A stretch of DNA of 5,750 bases from Eubacteriales bacterium (GCA_028709565.1 JAQVWU010000207.1:1-5750), one strand, 5' to 3'; positions 1-5,201 are shown, counted from the first letter of the stretch. Translations and numbers: made by a program. The notes: a model not told the origin generated them from the letters alone.

Positions 1-1003
1 TGTCTTCACGGGCATCGGCATATTCGGCGGTATATCCATATTTTCCGTTCATGCGGAGCATATCCAGATATGCGTCAAACTGTTTTGCGTGCTCATAAGC
101 CTGCTCGTATGCGTCAAGGGCCCGGTTTGCTTTATTCTGCTGTAACATAATCTCGGCATAGTCACAATAACAGAAATTCAATTGTGAATGGTAAAAACCA
201 AAATTGCCATCGTCAAAGATGAACTTGTACAGATTGATAATCTGAGTAAGTGCTTCCGCTTTTTTAGACTGATTTTTTGTCTGCAACGACAAATGGTCCT
301 GAAGACGGGACAGAGCGCCTATGAGAATATTCTGACTTGCTTCCCGTGCTTCTTTGTCATATATACCGTTGAAAGCACGGAAAATAACGCTGTTTTTGCA
401 TTCAGGGCAATATTCAGCGAGTTTATAAACCTTTTCTTTTTCGCCGAGCCATCCGTATAAATATGACAGAATATCACGGCAATTATTTCGTATGGCGTCG
501 TTCACAGAAGTTGAGAGCAGTTCTTCCATTATTATGACAGGTTCTTCCCAGCCTCTGTGAGTTCTGACCTTCTCGCAGTCATGCACCAATTTTCCGTCTA
601 TTTCGGAATATCTTCCAATGCCGCTTCCGGCCCATTGCTCCCATAATGCCGCTGCAAGCCGTACAAGGAGTTCTTCATTCCCGGGATATTCCGCAAGCGC
701 CTGCCGCATCATGTTGACCCGTTCATCCACAGGCGCCCAATTGCGGTGCATTTCATCATATTTTTCGCAGTAATCTTTGATTTTACGCTCTTTTTCAGCC
801 AAATCATGACAAAACAGCTCGTCAATGGTTACATTAAAAAAGTTTGCAATCGGTGTGATATACTCGATGTCGGGGTATCCCGTTTCGTTTTCCCACTTGG
901 AAATCGCCTGACTTGTCACGCCCAATACTTCCGCAAGCTTATCCTGTGTCACATCGTCACGCTGACGCAGTGCTTTGATTTGTCTTCCGATTTTTACGGT
1001 CAT
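1..1003 (-). CDS. XRE-family helix-turn-helix regulator, N-terminal 334 codons (3' end off the left edge)
   Basis: The reading frame is open from the ATG at 1003 to the window edge with no stop. Residues about 5-64 form a textbook Cro/C1 (XRE) helix-turn-helix: IGRQIKALRQ, then TQDKLAEVLGVTSQAISKWE, then ITPIANFFNVTIDELF. The TSQAISKWE recognition-helix pattern is typical of Clostridia XRE proteins. From about residue 65 the protein is long, helical and rich in Trp, Tyr and Glu, with repeated Leu/Ala/Tyr spacing (for example NKANRALDAYEQAYEHAK near residue 300). This fits a C-terminal TPR-like sensor domain, as in many Firmicute XRE-TPR regulators. A CPEC pair lies at residues 199-202. A GGAGGA ribosome binding site sits about 7-8 nt before the ATG. 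It is probably a cytoplasmic DNA-binding regulator; its targets and ligand are unknown. The last few dozen codons are probably missing. Family is confident, function is not. Confidence 0.9.
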   Translation of the reverse strand, partial: MTVKIGRQIKALRQRDDVTQDKLAEVLGVTSQAISKWENETGYPDIEYITPIANFFNVTIDELFCHDLAEKERKIKDYCEKYDEMHRNWAPVDERVNMMRQALAEYPGNEELLVRLAAALWEQWAGSGIGRYSEIDGKLVHDCEKVRTHRGWEEPVIIMEELLSTSVNDAIRNNCRDILSYLYGWLGEKEKVYKLAEYCPECKNSVIFRAFNGIYDKEAREASQNILIGALSRLQDHLSLQTKNQSKKAEALTQIINLYKFIFDDGNFGFYHSQLNFCYCDYAEIMLQQNKANRALDAYEQAYEHAKQFDAYLDMLRMNGKYGYTAEYADARED

Positions 1004-1027
1004 AGTAACTTCCTCCATATTGATTTC

Positions 1028-1035
1028 CACCGGTG
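1028..1035. promoter_or_regulatory. CACCGGTG palindrome at the expected transcription start of the XRE gene
   Basis: A perfect 8-bp palindrome lies just downstream of the -10 box, where a bound repressor would block initiation. This is a plausible autoregulatory operator, but an 8-bp palindrome can occur by chance. Confidence 0.25.
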
Positions 1036-1042
1036 TGATTAC

Positions 1043-1071
1043 AGTATAGCATACCTGAGCAGCGACAGCAA
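1043..1071 (-). promoter_or_regulatory. Candidate sigma-A promoter of the XRE regulator
   Basis: On the minus strand TTGCTG (1071-1066) is followed after exactly 17 nt by TATACT (1048-1043). The -10 box is close to consensus and the -35 box keeps the TTG. It points at the XRE gene and gives a leader of about 35 nt that contains the GGAGGA site. Prediction by eye only. Confidence 0.6.
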
Positions 1072-1094
1072 TTATTAATTCGTTGTTGTGATAT

Positions 1095-1107
1095 CAACGA
1101 TTCGTTG
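1095..1107. promoter_or_regulatory. CAACGA-T-TCGTTG inverted repeat upstream of the XRE promoter
   Basis: Two perfect 6-bp arms flank a single T. A further TCGTTG copy lies at 1080-1085, 9 bp upstream of the -35 box. The clustered half-sites between a terminator and a regulator promoter suggest a protein-binding region, perhaps for the XRE protein itself. No bound protein can be named from sequence. Confidence 0.35.
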
Positions 1108-1127
1108 GGTTGAAACGGCAGCATATT

Positions 1128-1167
1128 AATAATACCCCTGCGTTTTTGCAAACGCAGGGGTATTATT
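1128..1167 (-). terminator. Intrinsic terminator of the coat-protein gene
   Basis: There are 18 perfectly paired bases (1128-1145 with 1150-1167) around a TTGC loop, with a GC-rich core (ACCCCTGCG). The hairpin starts 46 nt after the coat-gene stop. On the minus strand it is followed by an AT-rich TTATTAATAT tract rather than a pure T run. It would insulate the downstream XRE gene from read-through. The plus-strand side reads TATTATTTT, so it could work in both directions. Confidence 0.8.
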
Positions 1168-1212
1168 TTGGGATTAACTTAATGACATTGGCCGACGGAC
1201 TGCCTTTTATTT

Positions 1213-1677
1213 TTAGTTATACATGCCGTTTTGAGCCATATAGTTGTATATCTGCTCGCCGTGCCCCTGTTCCTCTTTTTGGATATGATTGAGCGCATCC
1301 CTCATATTGGTGTCCTTGATTTCAAAGATACAGGAGTTGTACGCCGTGGACACGTATTTCTCGGTCGAGAGCAGGTCGGAGCATATATAGCAGTCAGCCT
1401 GCCTTTCGGGGCTTGTATCCCCCGCCTTGTAGGTGGCGGTAAAGGACAGCTGCTTCTGCGCCCCGCCCCCCGATTGCGCAGAGGGCGCGGTGCCGCTCAT
1501 AATCTGGGTCACCGTATCCAGATGCTGCTGTTCGGTCTGACCCAGCTGGGTAAACAGGTTCTTGAGCTGCCCGTCATGGGCGGTGGCGGCGTATTTGCCG
1601 TATTTGTCAACGCAGAGCTGTTCCTGCTCTTTCATATCTTTCAGGAATGATGTTTCTTTCGGAGTTAACTGTACCAT
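1213..1677 (-). CDS. Spore-coat-type (CotF-like) ferritin-like protein
   Basis: The 154-residue protein resembles the spore coat / coat F proteins of Clostridia, with a TEQQHLDTVTQI segment, a Gly/Ser/Ala linker at about 62-73 and the C-terminal EEQGHGEQIYNYMAQNGMYN. It is soluble, with no signal peptide. Two helical pairs each carry a carboxylate and an ExxH: E19 with E49xxH52, and E106 with E136xxH139. The spacing is identical (30 residues) in both halves, which is the layout of di-iron ferritin/rubrerythrin-like bundles. A CYIC pair lies at 96-99. I chose the ATG at 1677 because GAGGTG (1689-1684) lies 6 nt upstream; the in-frame GTG at 1686 overlaps that site and cannot be the start. It is divergent from the dtxR-like gene. 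Metal binding is inferred from the residues. A coat role is inferred from family resemblance. Confidence 0.82.
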   Translation of the reverse strand: MVQLTPKETSFLKDMKEQEQLCVDKYGKYAATAHDGQLKNLFTQLGQTEQQHLDTVTQIMSGTAPSAQSGGGAQKQLSFTATYKAGDTSPERQADCYICSDLLSTEKYVSTAYNSCIFEIKDTNMRDALNHIQKEEQGHGEQIYNYMAQNGMYN

Positions 1678-1696
1678 ATAATTCACCTCAATACAT

Positions 1697-1724
1697 AATA
1701 TAACCGTTTTGGACCCGGATATGC
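1697..1724 (-). promoter_or_regulatory. Candidate forespore (sigma-F-like) promoter of the coat-protein gene
   Basis: On the minus strand GCATA (1724-1720) is followed after 14 nt by GGTTATATT (1705-1697). This matches the Bacillus sigma-F pattern of GYWTA, a spacer of about 15 nt, then GGNNANANT. It would place the transcript start very near the ribosome binding site, leaving an unusually short leader, so it needs mapping. No good sigma-A -35 box is spaced for the same region, which fits a sporulation gene. Confidence 0.35.
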
Positions 1725-1745
1725 GTTATTTTTTTCATCCTGCGG

Positions 1746-1774
1746 TTGCCAAATTACACTTTTTGTGTTATATT
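1746..1774 (+). promoter_or_regulatory. Candidate sigma-A promoter of the dtxR-like gene, with an inverted repeat in the spacer
   Basis: TTGCCA (1746-1751) is followed after 17 nt by TATATT (1769-1774). An imperfect inverted repeat, ATTACAC-TTTTT-GTGTTAT (1753-1771, one mismatched pair), fills the spacer and touches the -10 box. That is a natural site for autorepression by the DtxR-like product. It does not match any operator consensus I can recall, so the assignment is inference. Confidence 0.5.
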
Positions 1775-1807
1775 ATATTATACAGCCAAAAATCAATCCG
1801 GAGGCAG

Positions 1808-2185
1808 GTGATCTGCATCGAAATTCATACGGCCGGTCAGAATTATCTCGAGACCATTTTAATCCTCAACAACAGGCTCACCAACGTGCGTGCCATCGAC
1901 ATCTGCAACGAACTCGGCTATGCCAAGCCCACCGTCAGCGTTGCCATGAAACAGCTGCGGGAAAACGACTATATCAATACCGACGGTGACGGATATATCA
2001 CCCTTACCCCCAAAGGCCGGGAGATAGCCGAATCGATGTATGAACGGCATAATGTCATAGCCGGCATCCTCATGGACATGGGCGTCCAAAAAAACACCGC
2101 CTTCGAGGACGCCTGCCGGATTGAACATGTCATCAGCGAGGAAAGCTTTGAGCGGATGAAGCATTTCCGGGACAAAAACAAATAG
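1808..2185 (+). CDS. DtxR/MntR-family metal-dependent transcriptional regulator
   Basis: This 125-residue protein has an N-terminal winged helix (about 8-70, with VRAIDICNELGYAKPTVSVAMK as recognition region and GYITLTPKGREIAE as wing) and a metal-binding/dimer domain (about 71-125). Candidate metal ligands are E15, H81, C103, E106 and H107. The DACRIEH motif parallels EACRWEH of DtxR, so the position that is Glu in Bacillus MntR is Cys here, as in iron-responsive DtxR. The DtxR Met10 position is Asn12. There is no C-terminal SH3-like domain, so it has MntR-like length. Homology starts near IEIHTAGQNYLET, so a far-upstream ATG (1709) is not credible. The GTG at 1808 follows GGAGG (1800-1804) with only 3 nt between, which is short. 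No better start codon is visible, although an ATC at 1811 would be optimally spaced. Probably represses iron or manganese uptake genes. Confidence 0.88.
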   Translation: MICIEIHTAGQNYLETILILNNRLTNVRAIDICNELGYAKPTVSVAMKQLRENDYINTDGDGYITLTPKGREIAESMYERHNVIAGILMDMGVQKNTAFEDACRIEHVISEESFERMKHFRDKNK

Positions 2186-2248
2186 ACGGCGACCCAACCC
2201 CGCATTTCCGCAGCCATTTATTATATGACTAAAACGAGGTAATTTTTT

Positions 2249-2416
2249 ATGATTATCAGATTAGCCAAATGGGACAACAGCGTGGCCATCCGTATACCGA
2301 AGAAAATACTGCGTGAACTGAATATCGGCAGCGGCGATATATATAATATCGCTTTTAACGCAGCCGTCGAGGGAAACAGATTGATTTTAACCAAAAAGCA
2401 AAACAGGGACGATTAG
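2249..2416 (+). CDS. Orphan, C-terminally truncated MazE/AbrB-like DNA-binding protein
   Basis: The frame has 55 codons from an ATG preceded by GAGGT (2236-2240, 8 nt spacing) and ends at TAG. The protein is a SpoVT/AbrB-fold swapped-hairpin domain: LAKWDNSVAIRIPKKIL, a turn at LNIGSGD, then GNRLILTKKQN. Aligned by eye without gaps to the MazE antitoxin of this window it matches at 31 of 55 positions, including the RIPKKIL core. The conserved Gly of KWGNS is Asp here. It stops exactly where the toxin-neutralising tail of MazE begins (Q51-N52 region), and no mazF-like gene follows. It lies 63 nt after the dtxR-like stop and is probably co-transcribed with it. It may be a decayed antitoxin or a surviving DNA-binding domain that could still bind mazE-type operators. 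Confidence 0.78.
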   Translation: MIIRLAKWDNSVAIRIPKKILRELNIGSGDIYNIAFNAAVEGNRLILTKKQNRDD

Positions 2417-2449
2417 CAGTTGACCGTTTTGAAAGTCGAAACACCAAAT

Positions 2450-2500
2450 AAACACCAAGTTGTAAGGTATTCTGTGTCTGCCGTATAGCTTGGTGTTTTT
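2450..2500 (+). terminator. Candidate intrinsic terminator after the orphan mazE-like gene
   Basis: The arm at 2450-2459 (AAACACCAAG) pairs with 2489-2498 (CTTGGTGTTT) and a T run completes TTTTT at 2496-2500. The loop is about 29 nt, longer than usual. A second copy of AAACACCAA at 2439-2447 could pair with the same right arm. It would end the dtxR-mazE-like transcript. Confidence 0.6.
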
Positions 2501-2523
2501 ATCCTATTATTTGCTAATTTTTA

Positions 2524-2552
2524 TTGTATTTTGAGTGTAATTATGCTATTAT
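2524..2552 (+). promoter_or_regulatory. Weak candidate promoter for the AICAR transformylase gene
   Basis: TTGTAT (2524-2529) is followed after 17 nt by TATTAT (2547-2552). A perfect TATAAT also lies at 2562-2567 but has no -35 box at a suitable distance. The region is so AT-rich that such matches are expected by chance. Confidence 0.25.
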
Positions 2553-2686
2553 AAATCTTAGTATAATCCTAAATGGTTATTGGTTTCAGGTAAACCAGTA
2601 ATTATTTTCAAATAACAATACCGAAGAAATCGACCTTGTTAGGAAACATAAAGCCATGATGATATTAATAAGAGAGGATAAAATCA

Positions 2687-3865
2687 ATGAAAGAAATTCA
2701 ATTAAAGTATGGATGTAACCCAAATCAGAAACCTGCCCGTATCTTTATGAAGGACGGAAGCGACCTCCCGGCAGAAGTGTTAAACGGTAAACCGGGTTAT
2801 ATAAATTTCCTGGACGCATTTAATGGCTGGCAGTTAGTGAAGGAATTAAAGGGGGCAGCCGGTCTTCCTGCAGCAACATCATTTAAGCATGTTTCTCCTG
2901 CCGGAGCAGCTGTCGGACTGCCTTTGACCGATACTTTGGCTAAGATATATGCGGTTGAGGATTTAGGCGAGCTGTCTCCACTGGCATGCGCCTATGCGCG
3001 GGCAAGAGGAGCGGACCGGATGTCATCCTATGGTGATTATATTGCCTTGTCCGACGTTTGTGATATTGACACTGCGCGCATTATTAGCCGCGAATCTTCG
3101 GACGGAATAATTGCGCCCGGATATGAACCGGAAGCATTAAAAATATTGAAGCGAAAGAAAAAAGAAACCTACAATATAATTAAGATTGATAATGCATATG
3201 TGCCACAACCACTGGAAACAAAGCAGATTTACGGCATTTCTTTTGAACAGGGACGTAATGGTTTTGAGATTAACAATGAGATGTTCTCAAATATAGTTAC
3301 AGTAAATAAAGAACTTCCGGAGCAGGCAGTGATTGATATGAAGATTGCTATGATTACTTTAAAATATACACAATCGAACTCCGTTTGTTATGTAAAAAAT
3401 GGTCAAGCAATCGGTATTGGTGCCGGACAGCAGTCGCGTATCCATTGTACCAGACTGGCCGGCAATAAGGCAGATAGTTGGTATCTTCGTCAGGCTCCGC
3501 AGGTGCTCGGTCTTGAATTCGCAGACACCCTTTATCGTGTTGACCGCGATAATGCTATTGATTTTTTCCTTGGTGATGACTATATGGATGTTCTTGCAGA
3601 TGGTGTTTGGGAAACGATATTTAAGGTAAAGCCCCCGGTATTTACAAAAGAAGAAAAGAAAGCATGGCTAAGCAGCAATACTAACGTAACCGTTGGATCC
3701 GATGCATTTTTCCCGTTTTCCGATAATATCGAGCGTGCATTCAGGAGTGGAGCAAAATACATTGCACAGCCGGGTGGATCGATTCGTGATGATCTGGTAA
3801 TCGAATGTTGCAATATGCATGGAATTGTGATGTGCATGACAGGAACGCGTTTGTTCCATCACTAA
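2687..3865 (+). CDS. purH: Stand-alone AICAR formyltransferase (C-terminal half of PurH as a separate enzyme)
   Basis: The 392-residue cytoplasmic enzyme would transfer a formyl group from 10-formyltetrahydrofolate to AICAR to make FAICAR, the penultimate step of purine synthesis. It is the transformylase domain only; the IMP cyclohydrolase domain of bifunctional PurH (usually above 500 residues) is absent. Diagnostic motifs are SFKHVSPAGAAVG (65-77, with K67-H68 matching the catalytic Lys-His of human ATIC), QSNSVCYVKNGQ (229-240), GAGQQSRIHCTRLAG (245-259), SDAFFPFSDN (338-347), YIAQPGGSIRD (358-368) and the terminal RLFHH. All appear intact. The ATG follows AGAGAGG (2671-2677) by 9 nt, and the N-terminus matches where the family normally begins. 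Single-domain forms are known in Clostridia. No other purine gene is adjacent, so IMP cyclohydrolase must come from elsewhere in the genome. The exact symbol is used loosely for this half enzyme. Confidence 0.93.
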   Translation: MKEIQLKYGCNPNQKPARIFMKDGSDLPAEVLNGKPGYINFLDAFNGWQLVKELKGAAGLPAATSFKHVSPAGAAVGLPLTDTLAKIYAVEDLGELSPLACAYARARGADRMSSYGDYIALSDVCDIDTARIISRESSDGIIAPGYEPEALKILKRKKKETYNIIKIDNAYVPQPLETKQIYGISFEQGRNGFEINNEMFSNIVTVNKELPEQAVIDMKIAMITLKYTQSNSVCYVKNGQAIGIGAGQQSRIHCTRLAGNKADSWYLRQAPQVLGLEFADTLYRVDRDNAIDFFLGDDYMDVLADGVWETIFKVKPPVFTKEEKKAWLSSNTNVTVGSDAFFPFSDNIERAFRSGAKYIAQPGGSIRDDLVIECCNMHGIVMCMTGTRLFHH

Positions 3866-4064
3866 GAAATTAATTAATGCTGTCCCCACGAGTCACGTTG
3901 AGTGTTGCGTATTGATGTCGAGGGTGAACTGACGAGTGTGTGAAAAGCCCAGTAATACTGCGTTTTGGATGTCGGTATAAAGATGTGCCGCTATTATAGA
4001 GATAAGCAGAAATTCACCGGATAGTTTTAACTACGAATTATTCATATTATATGAGGTGAAGGTA
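3866..4064. other. Intergenic region with no supported gene
   Basis: I see no clear terminator directly after the transformylase gene; only a short TAGTT-TT-AACTA palindrome lies near 4022-4033. Several minus-strand frames stay open for 25-40 codons, and the composition between 3890 and 3960 is less AT-rich than the surroundings, so an eroded gene remnant is possible. None could be identified. Confidence 0.5.
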
Positions 4065-4292
4065 TTGAAACGAAAACGCTTTGACCGTGATATCTGGAAT
4101 TTTGGCGATTTTCCCTACTATCAGATGCGCATCGATACCGATGAGTTTCATGGTTTGATATGTCTTTTGAAGTTATTGAATGGCAACAAAAACGTCGAGT
4201 ATGATCCCGACGGTGTCGCGGTTTTAAATATCCTCGCTTATGTTAATGAAAAAATCAAAAATGGGCAAAAGCAATTTAAGTGTATAGTATAA
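4065..4292 (+). CDS. Small uncharacterised protein, 75 residues
   Basis: I chose TTG at 4065 because GAGGTG (4053-4058) lies 6 nt upstream; the in-frame GTG at 4056 is part of that site. The product starts with a basic KRKRFDRD stretch, then aromatic-rich IWNFGDFPYYQMRI, TDEFHGLICLLKLLNG, and ends KIKNGQKQFKCIV. It has no signal peptide or clear membrane segment. The opening KRKRxDR...TxEFxG pattern reminds me of the N-terminus of some clostridial DUF402-type proteins, which are about twice as long or more. If so this is a truncated relative, but the resemblance is from memory and weak. It lies alone between the transformylase gene and mazEF. No function is assigned; the ribosome binding site and codon pattern support a real gene. 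Confidence 0.6.
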   Translation: MKRKRFDRDIWNFGDFPYYQMRIDTDEFHGLICLLKLLNGNKNVEYDPDGVAVLNILAYVNEKIKNGQKQFKCIV

Positions 4293-4466
4293 GCATAATA
4301 CGAAATAGTTAGATTACAATTTGCCTTTGAGCTTAAATGCAAAATGAGCAAGCACATCAGGAAACTCGTAGTGGCGATCAGCCGGCTGTGTGTATTGATT
4401 TTCATCTTATATAAGGGTATGGGCGCTAAACCGGACCATTTTATTTCGTTTTATCTAAATATACAG
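4293..4466. other. Intergenic region upstream of mazEF, possibly holding a gene remnant
   Basis: A 51-codon plus-strand frame (ATG at 4344) has no ribosome binding site and ends inside the mazEF promoter, so I do not call it. On the minus strand, codons from 4406 down to the stop at 4314-4316 read like a protein end (TQPADRHYEFPDVLAHFAFK) but begin right after a stop codon. This may be an eroded gene end of unknown family. Confidence 0.35.
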
Positions 4467-4495
4467 TTGACAAACAGTATATACACGTATATACT
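4467..4495 (+). promoter_or_regulatory. mazEF promoter
   Basis: A perfect TTGACA (4467-4472) is followed after exactly 17 nt by TATACT (4490-4495). A TATAAT overlaps at 4495-4500 but is too far from the -35 box. This is the strongest sigma-A promoter in the window and starts about 30 nt before the mazE ribosome binding site. High basal strength is usual for an autorepressed toxin-antitoxin operon. Confidence 0.85.
4476..4495. promoter_or_regulatory. 20-bp palindromic operator in the mazEF promoter
   Basis: AGTATATACACGTATATACT has 9-bp perfect arms (4476-4484 and 4487-4495) around a central AC. It covers most of the promoter spacer and the whole -10 box. MazE-type antitoxins are dimers that bind palindromes in their own promoters, so this is the expected autorepression site. 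The protein-operator match is inference. Confidence 0.75.
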
Positions 4496-4531
4496 ATAAT
4501 TGAGCAATTAAATCGAACTGAGGTGATGTAA

Positions 4532-4789
4532 TTGGATATCAATTTAGTAAAATGGGGTAACAGCACAGCGATTCGTATTCCGAAAAAAATCTTAGATAAA
4601 CTAAATATTGACAGCAACAATATGGAAAACATAAGTTTTGATGTGAATGTTAAGGGCGATCGAATATTATTAATTAAAAAGCAAAACAAGACAAAATTTG
4701 AGCTGCTGGTGGAGCAATCCGATGGCGTAAAAATGAATCCTAAAACAGATATCGATTGGGGAAATCCGGTTGGAAAAGAAGAGTGGTAA
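4532..4789 (+). CDS. mazE: MazE-family antitoxin
   Basis: The 85-residue protein has an N-terminal AbrB-like DNA-binding domain (LVKWGNSTAIRIPKKILDKL at 5-24, strand GDRILLIKKQN at 42-52) and a C-terminal toxin-binding tail ending IDWGNPVGKEEW (74-85). That tail closely parallels the C-terminus of E. coli MazE (IDWGEPKDKEVW), which threads over the MazF active site. The start is TTG at 4532 with GAGGTGAT (4520-4527) just upstream; the ATG at 4526 is followed at once by a stop codon, so it cannot be the start. The toxin gene follows after 5 nt. It should neutralise MazF and, as a dimer or complex, repress the palindromic promoter. The genes are notably AT-rich compared with the dtxR and feoB flanks, which suggests acquisition. 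Full length and intact. Confidence 0.93.
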   Translation: MDINLVKWGNSTAIRIPKKILDKLNIDSNNMENISFDVNVKGDRILLIKKQNKTKFELLVEQSDGVKMNPKTDIDWGNPVGKEEW

Positions 4790-4794
4790 CAACT

Positions 4795-5172
4795 ATGTCT
4801 TCACATAATAAAAAAGCTTATAACAAATTAGAATTCGGAGATATAATAACGATCAACTTTTCGCCATCAGAAGGGCATGAACAAAAGGGATATAGACCTG
4901 GTCTTGTAATATCAGATCCTGCTAATCAAAAAGAATTGAATGGTTTGGTTACTGTTGTACCTATAACCAATAAAACCAGCACGTTCTTCGCCCGAATAAA
5001 CTTAGATAAATATAATCTTAAGACCAAAGGCGATATACTAATGGATCAAATAAAAGTGCTGGATTTAAGTATAAGACAATATGAGCTCATAGAAAAAGCA
5101 CCAAAAGAAGTGCTCAGAAAATGTAATATTATATTTAACGCTTTATATGAAAAATTATTAAACGCAGATTAA
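4795..5172 (+). CDS. mazF: MazF/PemK-family mRNA endoribonuclease toxin
   Basis: The 125-residue protein shows the MazF fold: FGDIITINFSPSEGHEQKGYRPGLVIS (14-40), LVTVVPITNK (51-60), GDILMDQIKVLD (79-90) and a C-terminal helix. R34 in GYRP and T58 in VPITNK match the catalytic Arg29 and Thr52 of E. coli MazF, and DQIKVLD matches its DQVKS segment. The toxin is therefore probably active as a sequence-specific, ribosome-independent RNase. I chose the ATG at 4795, 5 nt after mazE. Its ribosome binding site (GAAGAG region, 4778-4783) is weak and a GTG at 4783 overlapping mazE is a possible alternative adding 4 residues. Weak initiation plus coupling to mazE would keep toxin below antitoxin. The overall sequence resembles the E. 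coli chromosomal MazF type more than the shorter Bacillus type. Confidence 0.93.
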   Translation: MSSHNKKAYNKLEFGDIITINFSPSEGHEQKGYRPGLVISDPANQKELNGLVTVVPITNKTSTFFARINLDKYNLKTKGDILMDQIKVLDLSIRQYELIEKAPKEVLRKCNIIFNALYEKLLNAD

Positions 5173-5201
5173 GTATTCAAAGAAGCACTACAATATCATA
5201 T

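Larger units (their letters stand above)
2417..2686. other. AT-rich intergenic region before the AICAR transformylase gene
   Basis: No gene is supported here. It holds a candidate terminator (2450-2500), a tandem AAACACCAA repeat (2439-2447 and 2450-2458), weak promoter-like boxes and a small TGGTTT/AAACCA hairpin near 2584-2600. I found no ZTP (pfl), purine or THF riboswitch core, although such elements often precede purine genes. Confidence 0.6.

Noticed and set aside
746..1078. 110-codon plus-strand frame opposite the XRE gene
   Set aside because: Shadow of the XRE coding frame; no ribosome binding site and no recognisable domain.
957..1151. 64-codon minus-strand frame over the XRE promoter
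   Set aside because: It starts inside the terminator hairpin, has no ribosome binding site, covers promoter and palindromes, and overlaps the true XRE start in another frame.
1231..1650. 139-codon plus-strand frame opposite the coat-protein gene
   Set aside because: It is the antisense of a well-supported gene; its Pro/Arg/Gly-rich low-complexity product has no family features.
1709..1807. N-terminal extension of the DtxR-like protein from the ATG at 1709
   Set aside because: It would run through the promoter and inverted repeat, lacks a ribosome binding site, and adds 33 residues before the family start.
2621..2633. ATACCGAAGAAA shared with the orphan mazE-like gene (RIPKK codons)
   Set aside because: The 12-nt identity has no supporting homology on either side and is in a different reading context; probably chance.
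2417..2686. Possible ZTP, purine or THF riboswitch before the transformylase gene
   Set aside because: No CCGCCTGGGC-type core or purine-aptamer loops are visible; the region is AT-rich with only weak hairpins.
4344..4499. 51-codon plus-strand frame with a hydrophobic stretch
   Set aside because: No ribosome binding site, and it ends inside the mazEF promoter and operator; the hydrophobicity is likely from AT-rich sequence.
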